Below are positions 48,831 to 57,874 of a stretch of DNA of 64,000 nucleotides, in pieces. Source of the DNA: Ramlibacter humi (GTDB lineage Bacteria > Pseudomonadota > Gammaproteobacteria > Burkholderiales > Burkholderiaceae_C); the NCBI RefSeq assembly GCF_004681975.1, contig NZ_SMLK01000001.1, positions 744,001 through 808,000 on the forward strand, in the 5' to 3' direction. Both the position numbers and the translations under genes were made by a program. The notes beneath the pieces were generated by a model, which made no database searches, was not told the DNA's origin, and worked only from the letters and a program-made list of their open reading frames with translations. Each line of letters begins with the position of its first letter. Position 1 is the stretch's first letter.

Positions 48831-50047
48831 GCCGGCCCCGCCTTGCGCGGATCGAGCGCGTCGCGCAGCGCGTCGCCCATGAACGTCAGCAGCAGCAGCG
48901 TGACGACGAGCACGGCGAAGGTGGACAGCGAGATCCACCACGCGTCCAGGTTGGCCTTGCCCTGGCTCAGCAGCTCGCCGAGCGAAGGCGTGCCAGGCGG
49001 CACGCCCAGGCCCAGGAAATCCAGCGAGGTCAACGCCAGGATGGCGGCGCTCATGCGGAACGGCAGGAAGGTCACCACCGGCGTCATGCTGTTGGGCAGG
49101 ATGTGCCGCCACATGATGCGAACGTTGCCCACGCCCAGCGCCCGCGCGGCGCGCACGTAGTCCATCTGCCGATTGCGCAGGAACTCCGCCCGCACGTAGT
49201 CGGACAGCCCCATCCAGCCGAACAGCGACAGCAGCACCAGCAGCAGCGCCACGCTGGGCGCGAACACGGCGGAGAAGATGATCAGCAGGTACAGCTCCGG
49301 CATCGAGGACCAGATCTCGATCAGGCGCTGGAACGTGAGGTCGGTGCGGCCGCCGAAGTACCCCTGGATGGCGCCGGTGACCACGCCCAGCACCACGCCG
49401 ATGACCGTCAGCGCCAGGCCGAACAGCACGCTGACGCGGAAGCCGTAGATCAACTGCGCCAGCAGGTCGCGCCCACGGTCGTCGGTGCCGAAGACGTTCT
49501 CGCCCGAAGGTGCCGCCGGGTTCGGCTGGCTGGCGAAGTAGTTCAGCGTCCGCGGGCCGTAGCGGTTGGGCGGATAGAGCGCCCAGTTGCCGCCCTGCGA
49601 AAGCTTCTTCGTGATGAACGGGTCCAGGTAGTCGGTGGGCGTGGGGAAGTCGCCGCCGAAGGCGGTCTCGGGGTAGTCGCGCACCAGCGGGAAGTACAGC
49701 TGGCCTTCGTAGCGAACCACCAGCGGCTTGTCGTTGGAGATCACCTCGGCGAACAGGCTCACCACCACCAGCATCGAGAAGACCACCAGGCTGACGAAGC
49801 CGATGCGGTTGCGCCGGAAGCGCTGCCAGGCACGGCGACCGGGGGAAACCGACACCCCGCCCGGAATTGACACCCCGCCCGGGATGGGTGCCTCACCCGT
49901 GATGGATGCCCCACCCGGAATGGATTCCCCACCCGCTCGGCCTGAGCTTGTCGAAGCCTGTCCTGAGCCTGTCGAAGCGGCCTCGGCCGGGCCTTCGACA
50001 AGCTCAGGCCGAACGGGAATTGCGTTGCCCTCAGTCGAACTTGACAC
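48827..50047 (-). CDS. yejE: Peptide ABC transporter permease (YejE-like) with repeat-derived N-terminus
   Basis: This is a 406-residue permease if started at the GTG 50047. The family core begins near residue 70 (RRAWQRFRRNRIGFVSLV) and continues with NDKPLVVRYEGQLYFPLVRDY, six membrane helices and the EAA-type loop YVRAARALGVGNVRIMWRHILPN. The first about 70 residues are unlike the family: they read through a PELVEG-coding dispersed repeat and an 18-bp tandem repeat. A GTG at about 49857, near the last repeat units, could be the real start. The long form overlaps the YejB gene by 17 nt. Confidence 0.88.
   Translation of the reverse strand: MSSSTEGNAIPVRPELVEGPAEAASTGSGQASTSSGRAGGESIPGGASITGEAPIPGGVSIPGGVSVSPGRRAWQRFRRNRIGFVSLVVFSMLVVVSLFAEVISNDKPLVVRYEGQLYFPLVRDYPETAFGGDFPTPTDYLDPFITKKLSQGGNWALYPPNRYGPRTLNYFASQPNPAAPSGENVFGTDDRGRDLLAQLIYGFRVSVLFGLALTVIGVVLGVVTGAIQGYFGGRTDLTFQRLIEIWSSMPELYLLIIFSAVFAPSVALLLVLLSLFGWMGLSDYVRAEFLRNRQMDYVRAARALGVGNVRIMWRHILPNSMTPVVTFLPFRMSAAILALTSLDFLGLGVPPGTPSLGELLSQGKANLDAWWISLSTFAVLVVTLLLLTFMGDALRDALDPRKAGPA
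49851..49940. repeat. 18-bp tandem repeat in the yejE 5' region
   Basis: Four units of 18 bp at 49851-49868, 49869-49886, 49887-49904 and 49905-49922, with a degenerate fifth to 49940. The plus-strand core is GACACCCCGCCCGG. In the gene's frame each unit encodes a hexapeptide of the type SIPGGV. Units differ at several positions. Confidence 0.85.
49938..50011. repeat. Dispersed inverted repeat (TTCGACAAGCTCAGG type)
   Basis: Perfect 19-nt inverted arms at 49938-49956 and 49993-50011, with a further related copy at 49962-49977 (CCTGAGCCTGTCGAAG). The core TTCGACAAGCTCAGG is a widespread intergenic repeat in proteobacteria; here it is translated in frame as PELVEG and variants. Confidence 0.85.
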
Positions 50048-51065
50048 GCGGGTCCACCAGAACGTACGAGAGATCGCTGATCAATTTCGTGACCAACCCG
50101 ATCAGCGTGAAGAGGTACAGCGTGCCGAGCACCACCGGGTAATCGCGGCGGATCACGCTTTCGTAGCTGAGCAGCCCCAGGCCGTCCAGCGAGAACAGCG
50201 TCTCGATCAGCAGCGAGCCGGTGAAGAACGCGCCGATGAAGGCTGCCGGAAAGCCCGTGATGATCGGGATCAGCGCGTTGCGGAACACGTGCTTCCAGAG
50301 CACGCGCCCTTCGTCCAGCCCCTTGGCGCGCGCCGTCAGCACGTATTGCTTGCGGATCTCTTCCAGGAAGGCGTTCTTGGTCAGCATGGCCGTGATGGCG
50401 AAGCTGCCGAACACCATCGCGGTGACCGGCAGCACGATGTGCCACAGATAGTCCACCACCTTGCCGCCCAGGCTGAGCTGCTCCCAGTTGGACGACGTCA
50501 GCCCGCGCAGCGGGAACCACTGCAGCTGGCCGCCGAACACCACCAGCAGCGCCACGCCCAGCACGAACCCCGGGATGGCGTAGCCCACCAACACGAACAG
50601 CGTGGAGACGAAATCGAACCGGGTGCCCGCGCGCACCGCCTTGGCCACCCCCAGCGGCACCGCTATCAGGTAGCTGAGAAAAAACGTCCACAGCCCCAGG
50701 CTGACCGACACCGGCAGCTTTTCCTTCACCAGCTCCCACACGTCCTTGTGCTGGTAGAAGCTCTGGCCCAGGTCGAAGCGCGCGAACTGCCCCAGCATCT
50801 GCAGGAAGCGCTCGTGAGCCGGCTTGTCGAAGCCGTACAGCTTGCGGATCTCCGCGATCTGCTGCTCGTCGATGCCCTGCCGGCCGCGGTAGCCGGCGCC
50901 CGGGGACGCGGCGCGCTCGCCGCCGGAATCGCGGCCCTGCAGCTGCGCCACCATCTGCTCCACCGGCCCGCCGGGCACGAACTGCACGATGGCGAAAGTG
51001 ACCAGCAGCACCCCCAGCAGCGTGGGGATCATCAGCAGCAGGCGCTTGAGGATGTAGGCGGCCAT
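50031..51065 (-). CDS. yejB: Peptide ABC transporter permease (YejB-like)
   Basis: This 344-residue permease has the typical first helix (YILKRLLLMIPTLLGVLLVT), the periplasmic EIRKLYGFDKPAHERFLQML region and the YVLTARAKGLDEGRVLWKHVFRN EAA loop (core ARAKGLDEGRVLWKH) that contacts the ATPase. It pairs with the YejE-like protein to form the peptide channel. It starts 13 nt after the binding-protein gene and overlaps the 5' end of the next permease. Confidence 0.92.
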   Translation of the reverse strand: MAAYILKRLLLMIPTLLGVLLVTFAIVQFVPGGPVEQMVAQLQGRDSGGERAASPGAGYRGRQGIDEQQIAEIRKLYGFDKPAHERFLQMLGQFARFDLGQSFYQHKDVWELVKEKLPVSVSLGLWTFFLSYLIAVPLGVAKAVRAGTRFDFVSTLFVLVGYAIPGFVLGVALLVVFGGQLQWFPLRGLTSSNWEQLSLGGKVVDYLWHIVLPVTAMVFGSFAITAMLTKNAFLEEIRKQYVLTARAKGLDEGRVLWKHVFRNALIPIITGFPAAFIGAFFTGSLLIETLFSLDGLGLLSYESVIRRDYPVVLGTLYLFTLIGLVTKLISDLSYVLVDPRVKFD

Positions 51066-51078
51066 GTCTGTCGGTCCT

Positions 51079-52887
51079 TCAGCGATTCTCCGGCGAGGCC
51101 CACCAGGTGGACATCGCCCACGGGTCGACGTCGTAGTAAGGCGGCGTTACCGCCGGCAGCACGAAGCGGCGAGGCCGGTAGCCCACCAGGAAGTTGTCGC
51201 TGTAGTACTGCGGTACCGAGTAGTAGCCGTGGCCCAGCACGCGGTCCAGCGCGCGCATGGCGGTGTTGAGCTCGGGCCGGCTGCGGGCCGACACCACTTT
51301 CTGCAGCAGCGCATCCACCGCCGGGTCGGCGATGCCCCAGATGTTGGCCGAACCCGGCGTGGCAGCCGCCTTGGAGCCGAAGCGCTCCATCAGGTCGCTT
51401 CCGGGTGTCAGCGAAGCAGGGATGCGGACCGAGGTCATCTCGAAATCGAACGCGTCCATCTTCTGCTTCGACAGCGAATAGTCCACGGACCGGTAGACGA
51501 ACTGGATGCCCAGCTTCTCCAGCGATTTCTGGAACGGCGCGACGATGCGCACGATGGAAGGCTGGTCGTTCAGGAACTCGATCACGAAGGGTTCGCCTTG
51601 CGCGTTGCGCAGCGCGCCATCGCGGTAGGTCCAGCCCGCGTCCTTCAACAGCTGTTGCGCCCGGCGCAGGTTCTCGCGCAGGCTGTTGGGCGGCGCGGTG
51701 CTGGAAGGCTGCGCCGCGGGGCCGAACACCTCGGGCCGCAGCTTGCCGCGCAGTGGCTCCAGCAGCGCCAGCTCGTCGGGCTTGGGCAGGCCCTCGGCGT
51801 GGAAGTCGCTGTTCGGGAAATAGCCCTGCACGCGCTTGTACAGGCCGTAGAACAGCTGCCGGTTCATCCATTCGAAGTCGACCGCCAGGCCGATGGCCTG
51901 CCGCACCCGCGGGTCCCGGAACTTGGGCTTGCGCAGGTTGAAGACGTAGCCCTGGAAGTCGCCCGGGTTGCGGTTGGTGAAGGTGCCCTTCTTCAGCTCG
52001 CCGCTGTCGAACTGCTTGCCCTTGTACTGCCGGGCCCAGTTGCGCGAGATGAACTCGCGCATGAAGTCGAACTCGCCCGCCTTCAGGCCTTCGAAGCGAG
52101 AGGTTTCGTCCAGGTAGATCTTGAAGGTGATGCGGTCGAAGTTGAACTGGCCGCGCCGCACCGGCAGGTCGCGCGCCCAGTAGTTCGGGTCGCGCGTGTA
52201 GGTGATGTCGCGCCCACCCAGACGCGGGTTGGCGATGCGGTACGGTCCCGAGCCGATGGGGATCTCGGACACCACCTGGTCAAACGGCTTGCCGGCCCCC
52301 CAGTCGCGGCTGAACACCGCCATGGAGCCGGCGATGAGCGGCAGTTCCGGGTTGGGCGACGCGAAGTCGAAGCGCACGGTGCGCTCGTTCACCGCCACGG
52401 CCTGCTTCACTTCCGCGTAGATGGTGTGGAACTGCGGCGCGGCCTGCGGGCTCTTGAGCGTGTTCAGCGAATGCACCACGTCCGCCGCCAGCACCGGCTT
52501 GCCGTGGTGGAAGCGCGCCTCGGGCCGCAGGCGGAAGGTGGCCGACAGGCCGTCCGGCGCCACGTCCACGTCTTCCGCCAGCAGGCCGTAGGCCGTGGCC
52601 GGCTCATCCAGGTCGCCCGTCAGCAGGCTGTCGAACATCAGCGCGTCGATGGCGTGCGGGGGCGTGCCCTTGAGCGTGAACGGGTTGAACTTGTCGAAGT
52701 TGGTGTTCCGCGTGGGCGGCACCATGCGAATCTCGCCGCCCTTGGGCGCGGCCGGATTGACGTAGTCGAAGTGGGTGAAGCCCGGCGGGTATTTCACGTC
52801 GCCGAACTGGGCGTACGCATGGGCTGCCCAACTGGGCGCGGCGGCTGCCGTCAACGCGATCACCAGCGGAAGAACCCAACCTCGCAT
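51079..52887 (-). CDS. yejA: Extracellular solute-binding protein (YejA-like)
   Basis: This 602-residue periplasmic peptide-binding protein of family 5 (SBP_bac_5) has a signal peptide (residues 1-21, ending SWAAHA), then [20 protein letters not shown], typical of Yej[25 protein letters not shown] and [22 protein letters not shown] are family signatures. It delivers peptides to YejBEF. The gene is the first of the operon and is divergent from fabI with 38 nt between starts. Confidence 0.93.
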   Translation of the reverse strand: MRGWVLPLVIALTAAAAPSWAAHAYAQFGDVKYPPGFTHFDYVNPAAPKGGEIRMVPPTRNTNFDKFNPFTLKGTPPHAIDALMFDSLLTGDLDEPATAYGLLAEDVDVAPDGLSATFRLRPEARFHHGKPVLAADVVHSLNTLKSPQAAPQFHTIYAEVKQAVAVNERTVRFDFASPNPELPLIAGSMAVFSRDWGAGKPFDQVVSEIPIGSGPYRIANPRLGGRDITYTRDPNYWARDLPVRRGQFNFDRITFKIYLDETSRFEGLKAGEFDFMREFISRNWARQYKGKQFDSGELKKGTFTNRNPGDFQGYVFNLRKPKFRDPRVRQAIGLAVDFEWMNRQLFYGLYKRVQGYFPNSDFHAEGLPKPDELALLEPLRGKLRPEVFGPAAQPSSTAPPNSLRENLRRAQQLLKDAGWTYRDGALRNAQGEPFVIEFLNDQPSIVRIVAPFQKSLEKLGIQFVYRSVDYSLSKQKMDAFDFEMTSVRIPASLTPGSDLMERFGSKAAATPGSANIWGIADPAVDALLQKVVSARSRPELNTAMRALDRVLGHGYYSVPQYYSDNFLVGYRPRRFVLPAVTPPYYDVDPWAMSTWWASPENR

Positions 52888-52925
52888 GCGACAATTCTGC
52901 CCAGATTCCGCACACGAAAAGACGC

Positions 52926-53708
52926 ATGGGCTTCCTCACCGGCAAGAAATTCCTGATCACGGGCGTGCTGTCCAACCGCTCCATCGCCTACGGCATCGCC
53001 CGCGCCTGCCACGCGCAAGGCGCGGAGCTGGCCTTCAGCTACGTGGGCGAGCGGTTCAAGGACCGCATCACCGAATTCGCCGCGGAGTTCGGCTCCAAGC
53101 TGGTGTTCGACTGCGACGTGGGCGACGACGCCCAGATCGCCAAGCTGTTCGCGGACCTGGGCGCGCATTGGCCCAAGTTCGACGGCTTCGTGCACGCCAT
53201 CGGCTACGCGCCGCGCGAAGCCATCGCCGGCGACTTCCTCGACGGGCTGTCGCGCGAAGGCTTCAAGATCGCGCACGACATCAGCGCCTACAGCTTCCCG
53301 GCCATGGCCAAGGCGGCGCTGCCCATGCTCAACGACAAGTCGGCGCTGCTCACCCTCACCTACCTGGGGGCCATCCGCACGGTCCCCAACTACAACACCA
53401 TGGGCCTGGCCAAGGCTTCGCTGGAAGCTTCGGTGCGTTACCTGGCCGAGTCGCTGGGTCCCAAGGGCATCCGCGTCAACGGCATCAGCGCCGGTCCCAT
53501 CAAGACGCTGGCGGCCAGCGGCATCAAGGGCTTCGGCAAGATCCTGTCGGTGGTGGCGGACACCTCGCCCATCCGCCGCAACGTGACCATCGAGGACGTC
53601 GGCAACGTCGCCGCGTTCCTGCTGTCCGACCTGGCCGGTGGCGTCAGCGCCGAGATCACCTACGTGGACGGCGGCTTCAGCCAGGTGGTCGGCGGCATCG
53701 CCGAGTGA
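52926..53708 (+). CDS. fabI: Enoyl-[acyl-carrier-protein] reductase (NADH)
   Basis: This 260-residue enzyme performs the last reduction in fatty-acid elongation. The FabI signature is present: [21 protein letters not shown] split as [13 protein letters not shown], Tyr and Lys of [15 protein letters not shown], and the C-terminal [13 protein letters not shown]. Cofactor and active-site patterns are those of triclosan-sensitive FabI. A GACAAT -10-like box lies 31 nt upstream between the divergent yejA and fabI genes. A REP-type element follows the stop. Confidence 0.96.
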   Translation: MGFLTGKKFLITGVLSNRSIAYGIARACHAQGAELAFSYVGERFKDRITEFAAEFGSKLVFDCDVGDDAQIAKLFADLGAHWPKFDGFVHAIGYAPREAIAGDFLDGLSREGFKIAHDISAYSFPAMAKAALPMLNDKSALLTLTYLGAIRTVPNYNTMGLAKASLEASVRYLAESLGPKGIRVNGISAGPIKTLAASGIKGFGKILSVVADTSPIRRNVTIEDVGNVAAFLLSDLAGGVSAEITYVDGGFSQVVGGIAE

Positions 53709-53712
53709 AGAT

Positions 53713-53802
53713 GTCATTGCGGGCTTGACCCGCAATCCGTCACCGAGCCATCGCGCCCTAGCCACCTTCCGGAGGTGGATGCCGGGTCAAGCCCGGCATG
53801 AC
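53713..53802. repeat. REP-type inverted repeat pair after fabI
   Basis: Two related palindromes in opposite orientation: 53713-53738 (ATTGCGGG stem, CTTGA loop) and 53777-53802 (TGCCGGG stem, TCAAG loop). They fill the gap between convergent fabI and the MFS gene and could terminate both. Confidence 0.8.
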
Positions 53803-53806
53803 AGGC

Positions 53807-54997
53807 CTACTTCTCGTCCGGCAGGAAGTTGACGATCGTCGCCGTCACGGCGGCGATGGCGGCCAGCACCATCAGCAGCGTGGTGAACCCCACGCCCTTG
53901 ACCACCGGGCCCAGCGCCCACACCGCCACCGAGCTGATGCCCAGGCCCACGGCCAGGCGCATGCCGGCCACGCGCGAGCGCAGGCGGTCATCCACGTAGC
54001 GCACGATCATCGCGTCGGTGAACGGGATGGCGCCGAAGATCGACACCATCACGCCCGTCAGCGCGGCGAAAAGCAGCCAGCCCTGCGAATGAGCCGCGAT
54101 CAGCAGCAGCGGAATCTGCAGCAGCGCCACCCCCACGTACAGCGGCCGCAGCGCGTAGCGGTCGATCAGCCGGCCCACGATCACCTGCGCCAGGGAGGCG
54201 ATGGCGTAGACGATGGCCAGCAGCGTGCCCAGCATCGCGGGGTCTTCCACCACGCCGCGAAAGCGCTCGGCCATCAGCTGCGTGTTGGCGTTGGTGGTCA
54301 TGTTGAAGAGGATGCCGCCGGTGGCCGCCGCCGTGGTCATGACGAGGAACGCGCGCGCCAGCTGCGCCTGCGACAGCGTGACCCTGGCCTTGCTCGTGCG
54401 CTTGTGCGGCGGCTCGGTCTCGCGCGGGCACAGCCACGCGAACGCCAGGCCGCAGCCGATCGACACCAGCCCCGGCACCACGAACGCCACGCGCCAGCCC
54501 GCCCACTTCACCAGATAGCCGGTGACCAGCGCGGCGACCGCGATGCCCAGGTTGCCGGACAGCCCGTTCAGGCCGATGGTGGCGCCGGGGTTGCGTGCCT
54601 GCTGCACCAGCATCGGGATGCCCACCGGGTGGTAGATGGAAGCGAAGGTGCCCAGCAACGTCAGCACGGCGGCGAGTTGCCACCTGTTCTGCGTGACCGC
54701 GACCAGCAGCGCCGACACGCCCATGCCGAAGAAGAACACCAGCATCATCTGGCGCCGGCCCCACAGGTCGCCCAGCCGGCCGGCGGGGATGGACCCCAGG
54801 CCGAACATCACGAAGGCGCCGACGCCCACCGGCATCAGGTCTTCCCAGCGCGCCGCGCCGAACTCCGTGGCCATCGCCGCCACCGCGGTGGCGAAGATGA
54901 GCAGGAACATGTGGTCGATGGCGTGCGCGATGTTCAGCAGCCAGGGCACGACGGCCGGTGTCGCCTGCGCAGGCAGCGCGCTGGAAGGAACGCTCAT
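53807..54997 (-). CDS. MFS transporter
   Basis: This 396-residue major facilitator protein has 12 predicted helices. The loop 2-3 motif is seen as GRLGDLWGRRQMML, repeated in the second half as VGRLIDRYALRPLYVG. IGLNGLSGNLGIAVAALVTGYL resembles members near the fosmidomycin-resistance branch. The ATG at 54997 is chosen; a longer frame would be encoded by the REP-like repeat upstream. The substrate is unknown. Confidence 0.88.
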   Translation of the reverse strand: MSVPSSALPAQATPAVVPWLLNIAHAIDHMFLLIFATAVAAMATEFGAARWEDLMPVGVGAFVMFGLGSIPAGRLGDLWGRRQMMLVFFFGMGVSALLVAVTQNRWQLAAVLTLLGTFASIYHPVGIPMLVQQARNPGATIGLNGLSGNLGIAVAALVTGYLVKWAGWRVAFVVPGLVSIGCGLAFAWLCPRETEPPHKRTSKARVTLSQAQLARAFLVMTTAAATGGILFNMTTNANTQLMAERFRGVVEDPAMLGTLLAIVYAIASLAQVIVGRLIDRYALRPLYVGVALLQIPLLLIAAHSQGWLLFAALTGVMVSIFGAIPFTDAMIVRYVDDRLRSRVAGMRLAVGLGISSVAVWALGPVVKGVGFTTLLMVLAAIAAVTATIVNFLPDEK

Positions 54998-55045
54998 TGT
55001 CCTGGGCCCCCGCCTTCGCGAGGATGACGCCACTTCATGGCGTCA
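54998..55045. repeat. REP-like element between decarboxylase and MFS genes
   Basis: CCCGCCTTCGCGAGGATGAC matches the arms of the 9.8-kb REP element (CCCGCCTTCGCGGGAATGAC). It is followed by a short palindrome TGACGCC/GGCGTCA (55025-55031 and 55039-55045) that overlaps the decarboxylase stop. Confidence 0.65.
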
Positions 55046-57305
55046 CCTTCACGCAGTCGGCGAAGTAGCGCGGGCGGCCGTCCGGGCCGACCTCTTCCAC
55101 CAGGCCGTGGATGTCGGTCTCGAAGCCCGGGCAGATGGCGCTGAACTCACGCGAGAACTTCAGGTAGTCGACGATCTTCTTGTTGAACACCTCGCCCGGG
55201 ATCAGCAGCGGGATACCCGGCGGGTACGGCGTCACCAGGGACGTCGTGATGCGGCCTTCCAGGTGGTCGATCTCCACCCGCTCGGTCTTCTTGTGGGCGA
55301 TGTGCGCGTAGGCGTCGCTGGGCTTCATCGCGGGCTTGAGGTCCGACAGGTACATGTCGGTGGTCAGGCGCGCGATGTCGTAGCGGGCGTACAGCTCGTG
55401 CACGTGCTGGCACAGGTCGGCCAGGCCCATGCGCTCGTAGCGCGGGTACTGGGCGCAGAACTCCGGCAGGATGCGCCACATCGGCTGGTTGCGCGCGTAG
55501 TCGTCCTTGAACTGCTGCAGCGCCGTCAGCAGCGTGTTCCAACGGCCCTTGGTGATGCCGATGGTGAACATGATGAAGAACGAGTACAGGCCGGTCTTCT
55601 CCACGATGATGCCGTGCTCCGCCAGGAAGCGCGTGACGATGGAAGCCGGGATGCCGGTCTTGGCGAACTTGCCGTTCAGGTCCAGGCCGGGCGTGACCAC
55701 GGTGGACTTGATCGGGTCCAGCATGTTGAAGCCTTCGGCCAGGTTGCCGAAGCCGTGCCACTTGGCCGTGCGGGCCTCGCCCTTGATGATCCAGTCGTCG
55801 GCCCGGCCGATGCCCTCCTCGGCCAGCTTGTCCGGGCCCCAGACCTTGAACCACCAGTCCTTGCCGTACTCCTGGTCGACCTTGCGCATGGCGCGCCGGA
55901 AGTCCAGCGCTTCCATGATGGATTCCTCCACCAGCGCCGTGCCGCCGGGCGGCTCCATCATCGCGGCGGCCACGTCGCAGCTGGCGATGATGGAGTACTG
56001 CGGGCTGGTCGAGGTGTGCATCAGGAACGCCTCGTTGAACAGGTGGCGGTCCAGCTTGTTCTCGCTGGCGTCCTGCACCAGCACGTGGCTGGCCTGGCTG
56101 ATGCCGGCCAGCAGCTTGTGGATGGACTGCGTGGCGTAGGTGATGGACTTCTGCGGCCGCGCGCGCTTCTTGCCCATGGCGTGGAAGCTGCCGTAGAACG
56201 GGTGGAAGGCCGCGTGCGGCAGCCAGGCTTCGTCGAAGTGCAGCGCCTCGACGTAGCCGTCCAGCTGCTTCTTGATGGTCTCGGTGTTGTACAGGACGCC
56301 GTCGTACGTGCTCTGGGTCAGCGTCACGATGCGCGGCTTGCAGGTTTCCGGGTCGACGTGGGCCAGCAGCGGGTTGGCCTTGATCTTGGCCTTGATGGCT
56401 TCCGGCGAGAACTCGGCCTGCGGGATAGGCCCGATGATGCCGAAGTGGTTGCGCGTCGGCTTCAGGAACACGGGGATGGCCCCGGTCATGATGATCGAGT
56501 GCAGGATGGACTTGTGGCAGTTGCGGTCCACCACCACCACGTCGCCGGGCGCCACTTCGTGGTGCCAGACCATCTTGTTGGACGTGCTGGTGCCGTTGGT
56601 GACGAAGAAGCAGTGGTCGGCGTTGAAGATGCGCGCCGCGTTGCGCTCGCTGGCCGCTACCGGGCCGGTGTGGTCCAGCAGCTGGCCCAGCTCGTCCACC
56701 GCGTTGCAGACGTCGGCGCGCAGCATGTTCTCGCCGAAGAACTGGTGGAACATCTGGCCGATGGGGCTCTTCAGGAAGGCCACGCCGCCCGAATGGCCCG
56801 GGCAGTGCCACGAGTACGAGCCGTCTTCCGCGTAGTCCAGCAGCGCCTTGAAGAACGGCGGCTGGATGCCCTCAAGGTATGACTTGGCTTCCCGGATGAT
56901 GTGACGCGCCATGAACTCCGGCGTGTCTTCGTACATGTGGATGAAGCCGTGCAGCTCGCGCAGGATGTCGTTGGGCAGGTGCTGCGACGTCTTGGTCTCG
57001 CCGTACACGTAGAGCGGCACGTCGGGGTTCTTGCGCCGCACCTCGTTGATGAAGTTGCGCAGGTTCAGCACCGCCGGGTCCAGGTCCGGCCCGGGGGTGA
57101 ATTCCTCGTCGTCGATGGACAGGATGAAGGCGCTGGCCCGGCTCTGCTGCTGCGCGAACTGCGCCAGGTCGCCGTAGCTGGTGACCCCCAGCACCTCCAT
57201 GCCTTCGGCCTCGATGGCTTGGGCCAGCGCGCGGATGCCCAGGCCGGAAGTGTTCTCCGACCGGTAGTCTTCGTCGATGATGACGATGGGAAAGCGGAAT
57301 TTCAT
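55035..57305 (-). CDS. Orn/Lys/Arg decarboxylase
   Basis: This 756-residue fold-I PLP decarboxylase of the inducible lysine/arginine/ornithine type has an N-terminal receiver-like wing domain (FPIVIIDEDYRSENTSGLG), the substrate site region SYSWHCPGHSGGVAF, and the PLP-binding Lys in TYATQSIHKLLAG, with the cofactor-contact ALHFDEAWLPHAAFHPF. Such enzymes make polyamines or counter acid stress. The substrate among the three amino acids is not decided. The ATG MKFRFPIV gives the regular length; upstream lies a 122-nt region shared with divergent nfeD. Confidence 0.94.
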   Translation of the reverse strand: MKFRFPIVIIDEDYRSENTSGLGIRALAQAIEAEGMEVLGVTSYGDLAQFAQQQSRASAFILSIDDEEFTPGPDLDPAVLNLRNFINEVRRKNPDVPLYVYGETKTSQHLPNDILRELHGFIHMYEDTPEFMARHIIREAKSYLEGIQPPFFKALLDYAEDGSYSWHCPGHSGGVAFLKSPIGQMFHQFFGENMLRADVCNAVDELGQLLDHTGPVAASERNAARIFNADHCFFVTNGTSTSNKMVWHHEVAPGDVVVVDRNCHKSILHSIIMTGAIPVFLKPTRNHFGIIGPIPQAEFSPEAIKAKIKANPLLAHVDPETCKPRIVTLTQSTYDGVLYNTETIKKQLDGYVEALHFDEAWLPHAAFHPFYGSFHAMGKKRARPQKSITYATQSIHKLLAGISQASHVLVQDASENKLDRHLFNEAFLMHTSTSPQYSIIASCDVAAAMMEPPGGTALVEESIMEALDFRRAMRKVDQEYGKDWWFKVWGPDKLAEEGIGRADDWIIKGEARTAKWHGFGNLAEGFNMLDPIKSTVVTPGLDLNGKFAKTGIPASIVTRFLAEHGIIVEKTGLYSFFIMFTIGITKGRWNTLLTALQQFKDDYARNQPMWRILPEFCAQYPRYERMGLADLCQHVHELYARYDIARLTTDMYLSDLKPAMKPSDAYAHIAHKKTERVEIDHLEGRITTSLVTPYPPGIPLLIPGEVFNKKIVDYLKFSREFSAICPGFETDIHGLVEEVGPDGRPRYFADCVKVTP

Positions 57306-57427
57306 GCGGGTGGATGGTTGGCGGCGGGCCGGAAAGGCAAGCCGCGAAGTGTATGAAATCGCGGTGACGCCGGTGCGTCCCGCGCATCGCCCACAATGGC
57401 TGGGCTGAGAACGAAGGAGGGACAGCG

Positions 57428-57853
57428 ATGGCGCAATCGACGCTTTGGTGGCTGCTGGCCGGCGCGGCCGTGGCCGTGGAACTGGCAACAGGGACTTTCT
57501 ATTTACTGATGCTGGCCCTGGGCCTGGCCGCCGGCGCGCTGGCCGCCCATGCGGGCGCTGACACCACCGTGCAGCTGGTCACCGCCGCCCTGGTGGGTGG
57601 CGGGGCCGTGGGCGGCTGGCACTGGTCGCGGGGCCGGCGCCCCGCCGGACCGCCCGCCGCGGCCAACCCCGACGTGAACCTGGATGTGGGCGAAATCGTC
57701 CACGTCGAAGCCTGGGACCCGGAAGGCTCGGCCCAGGTGCGCTACCGCGGCGCCACCTGGACCGTCACCGCCGCGCCCGGCAGCACCCTGCAGCCGGGCC
57801 GCCACCGGGTGCGGGAAGTCGTGGGCAACCGTCTTGTCGTTGAAAAGGCCTGA
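57428..57853 (+). CDS. NfeD-like membrane protein
   Basis: This 141-residue short NfeD-family protein has two or three membrane helices in residues 8-65 and a C-terminal OB-fold (NLDVGEIVHVEAWDPEGSAQV then VRYRGATWTVTAAPG). AAGGAGGG sits 7 nt before the ATG. The partner paraslipin gene follows after 21 nt; NfeD and SPFH proteins are regularly paired and act together in membrane-domain organisation or protein quality control. Confidence 0.9.
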   Translation: MAQSTLWWLLAGAAVAVELATGTFYLLMLALGLAAGALAAHAGADTTVQLVTAALVGGGAVGGWHWSRGRRPAGPPAAANPDVNLDVGEIVHVEAWDPEGSAQVRYRGATWTVTAAPGSTLQPGRHRVREVVGNRLVVEKA

Positions 57854-57874
57854 GGGGCCGAGGAGGAGAAAACC

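Noticed and set aside
49851-49940. Short tandem units as a CRISPR array
   Set aside because: The units are contiguous without spacers and lie in a coding frame; no cas genes are present.
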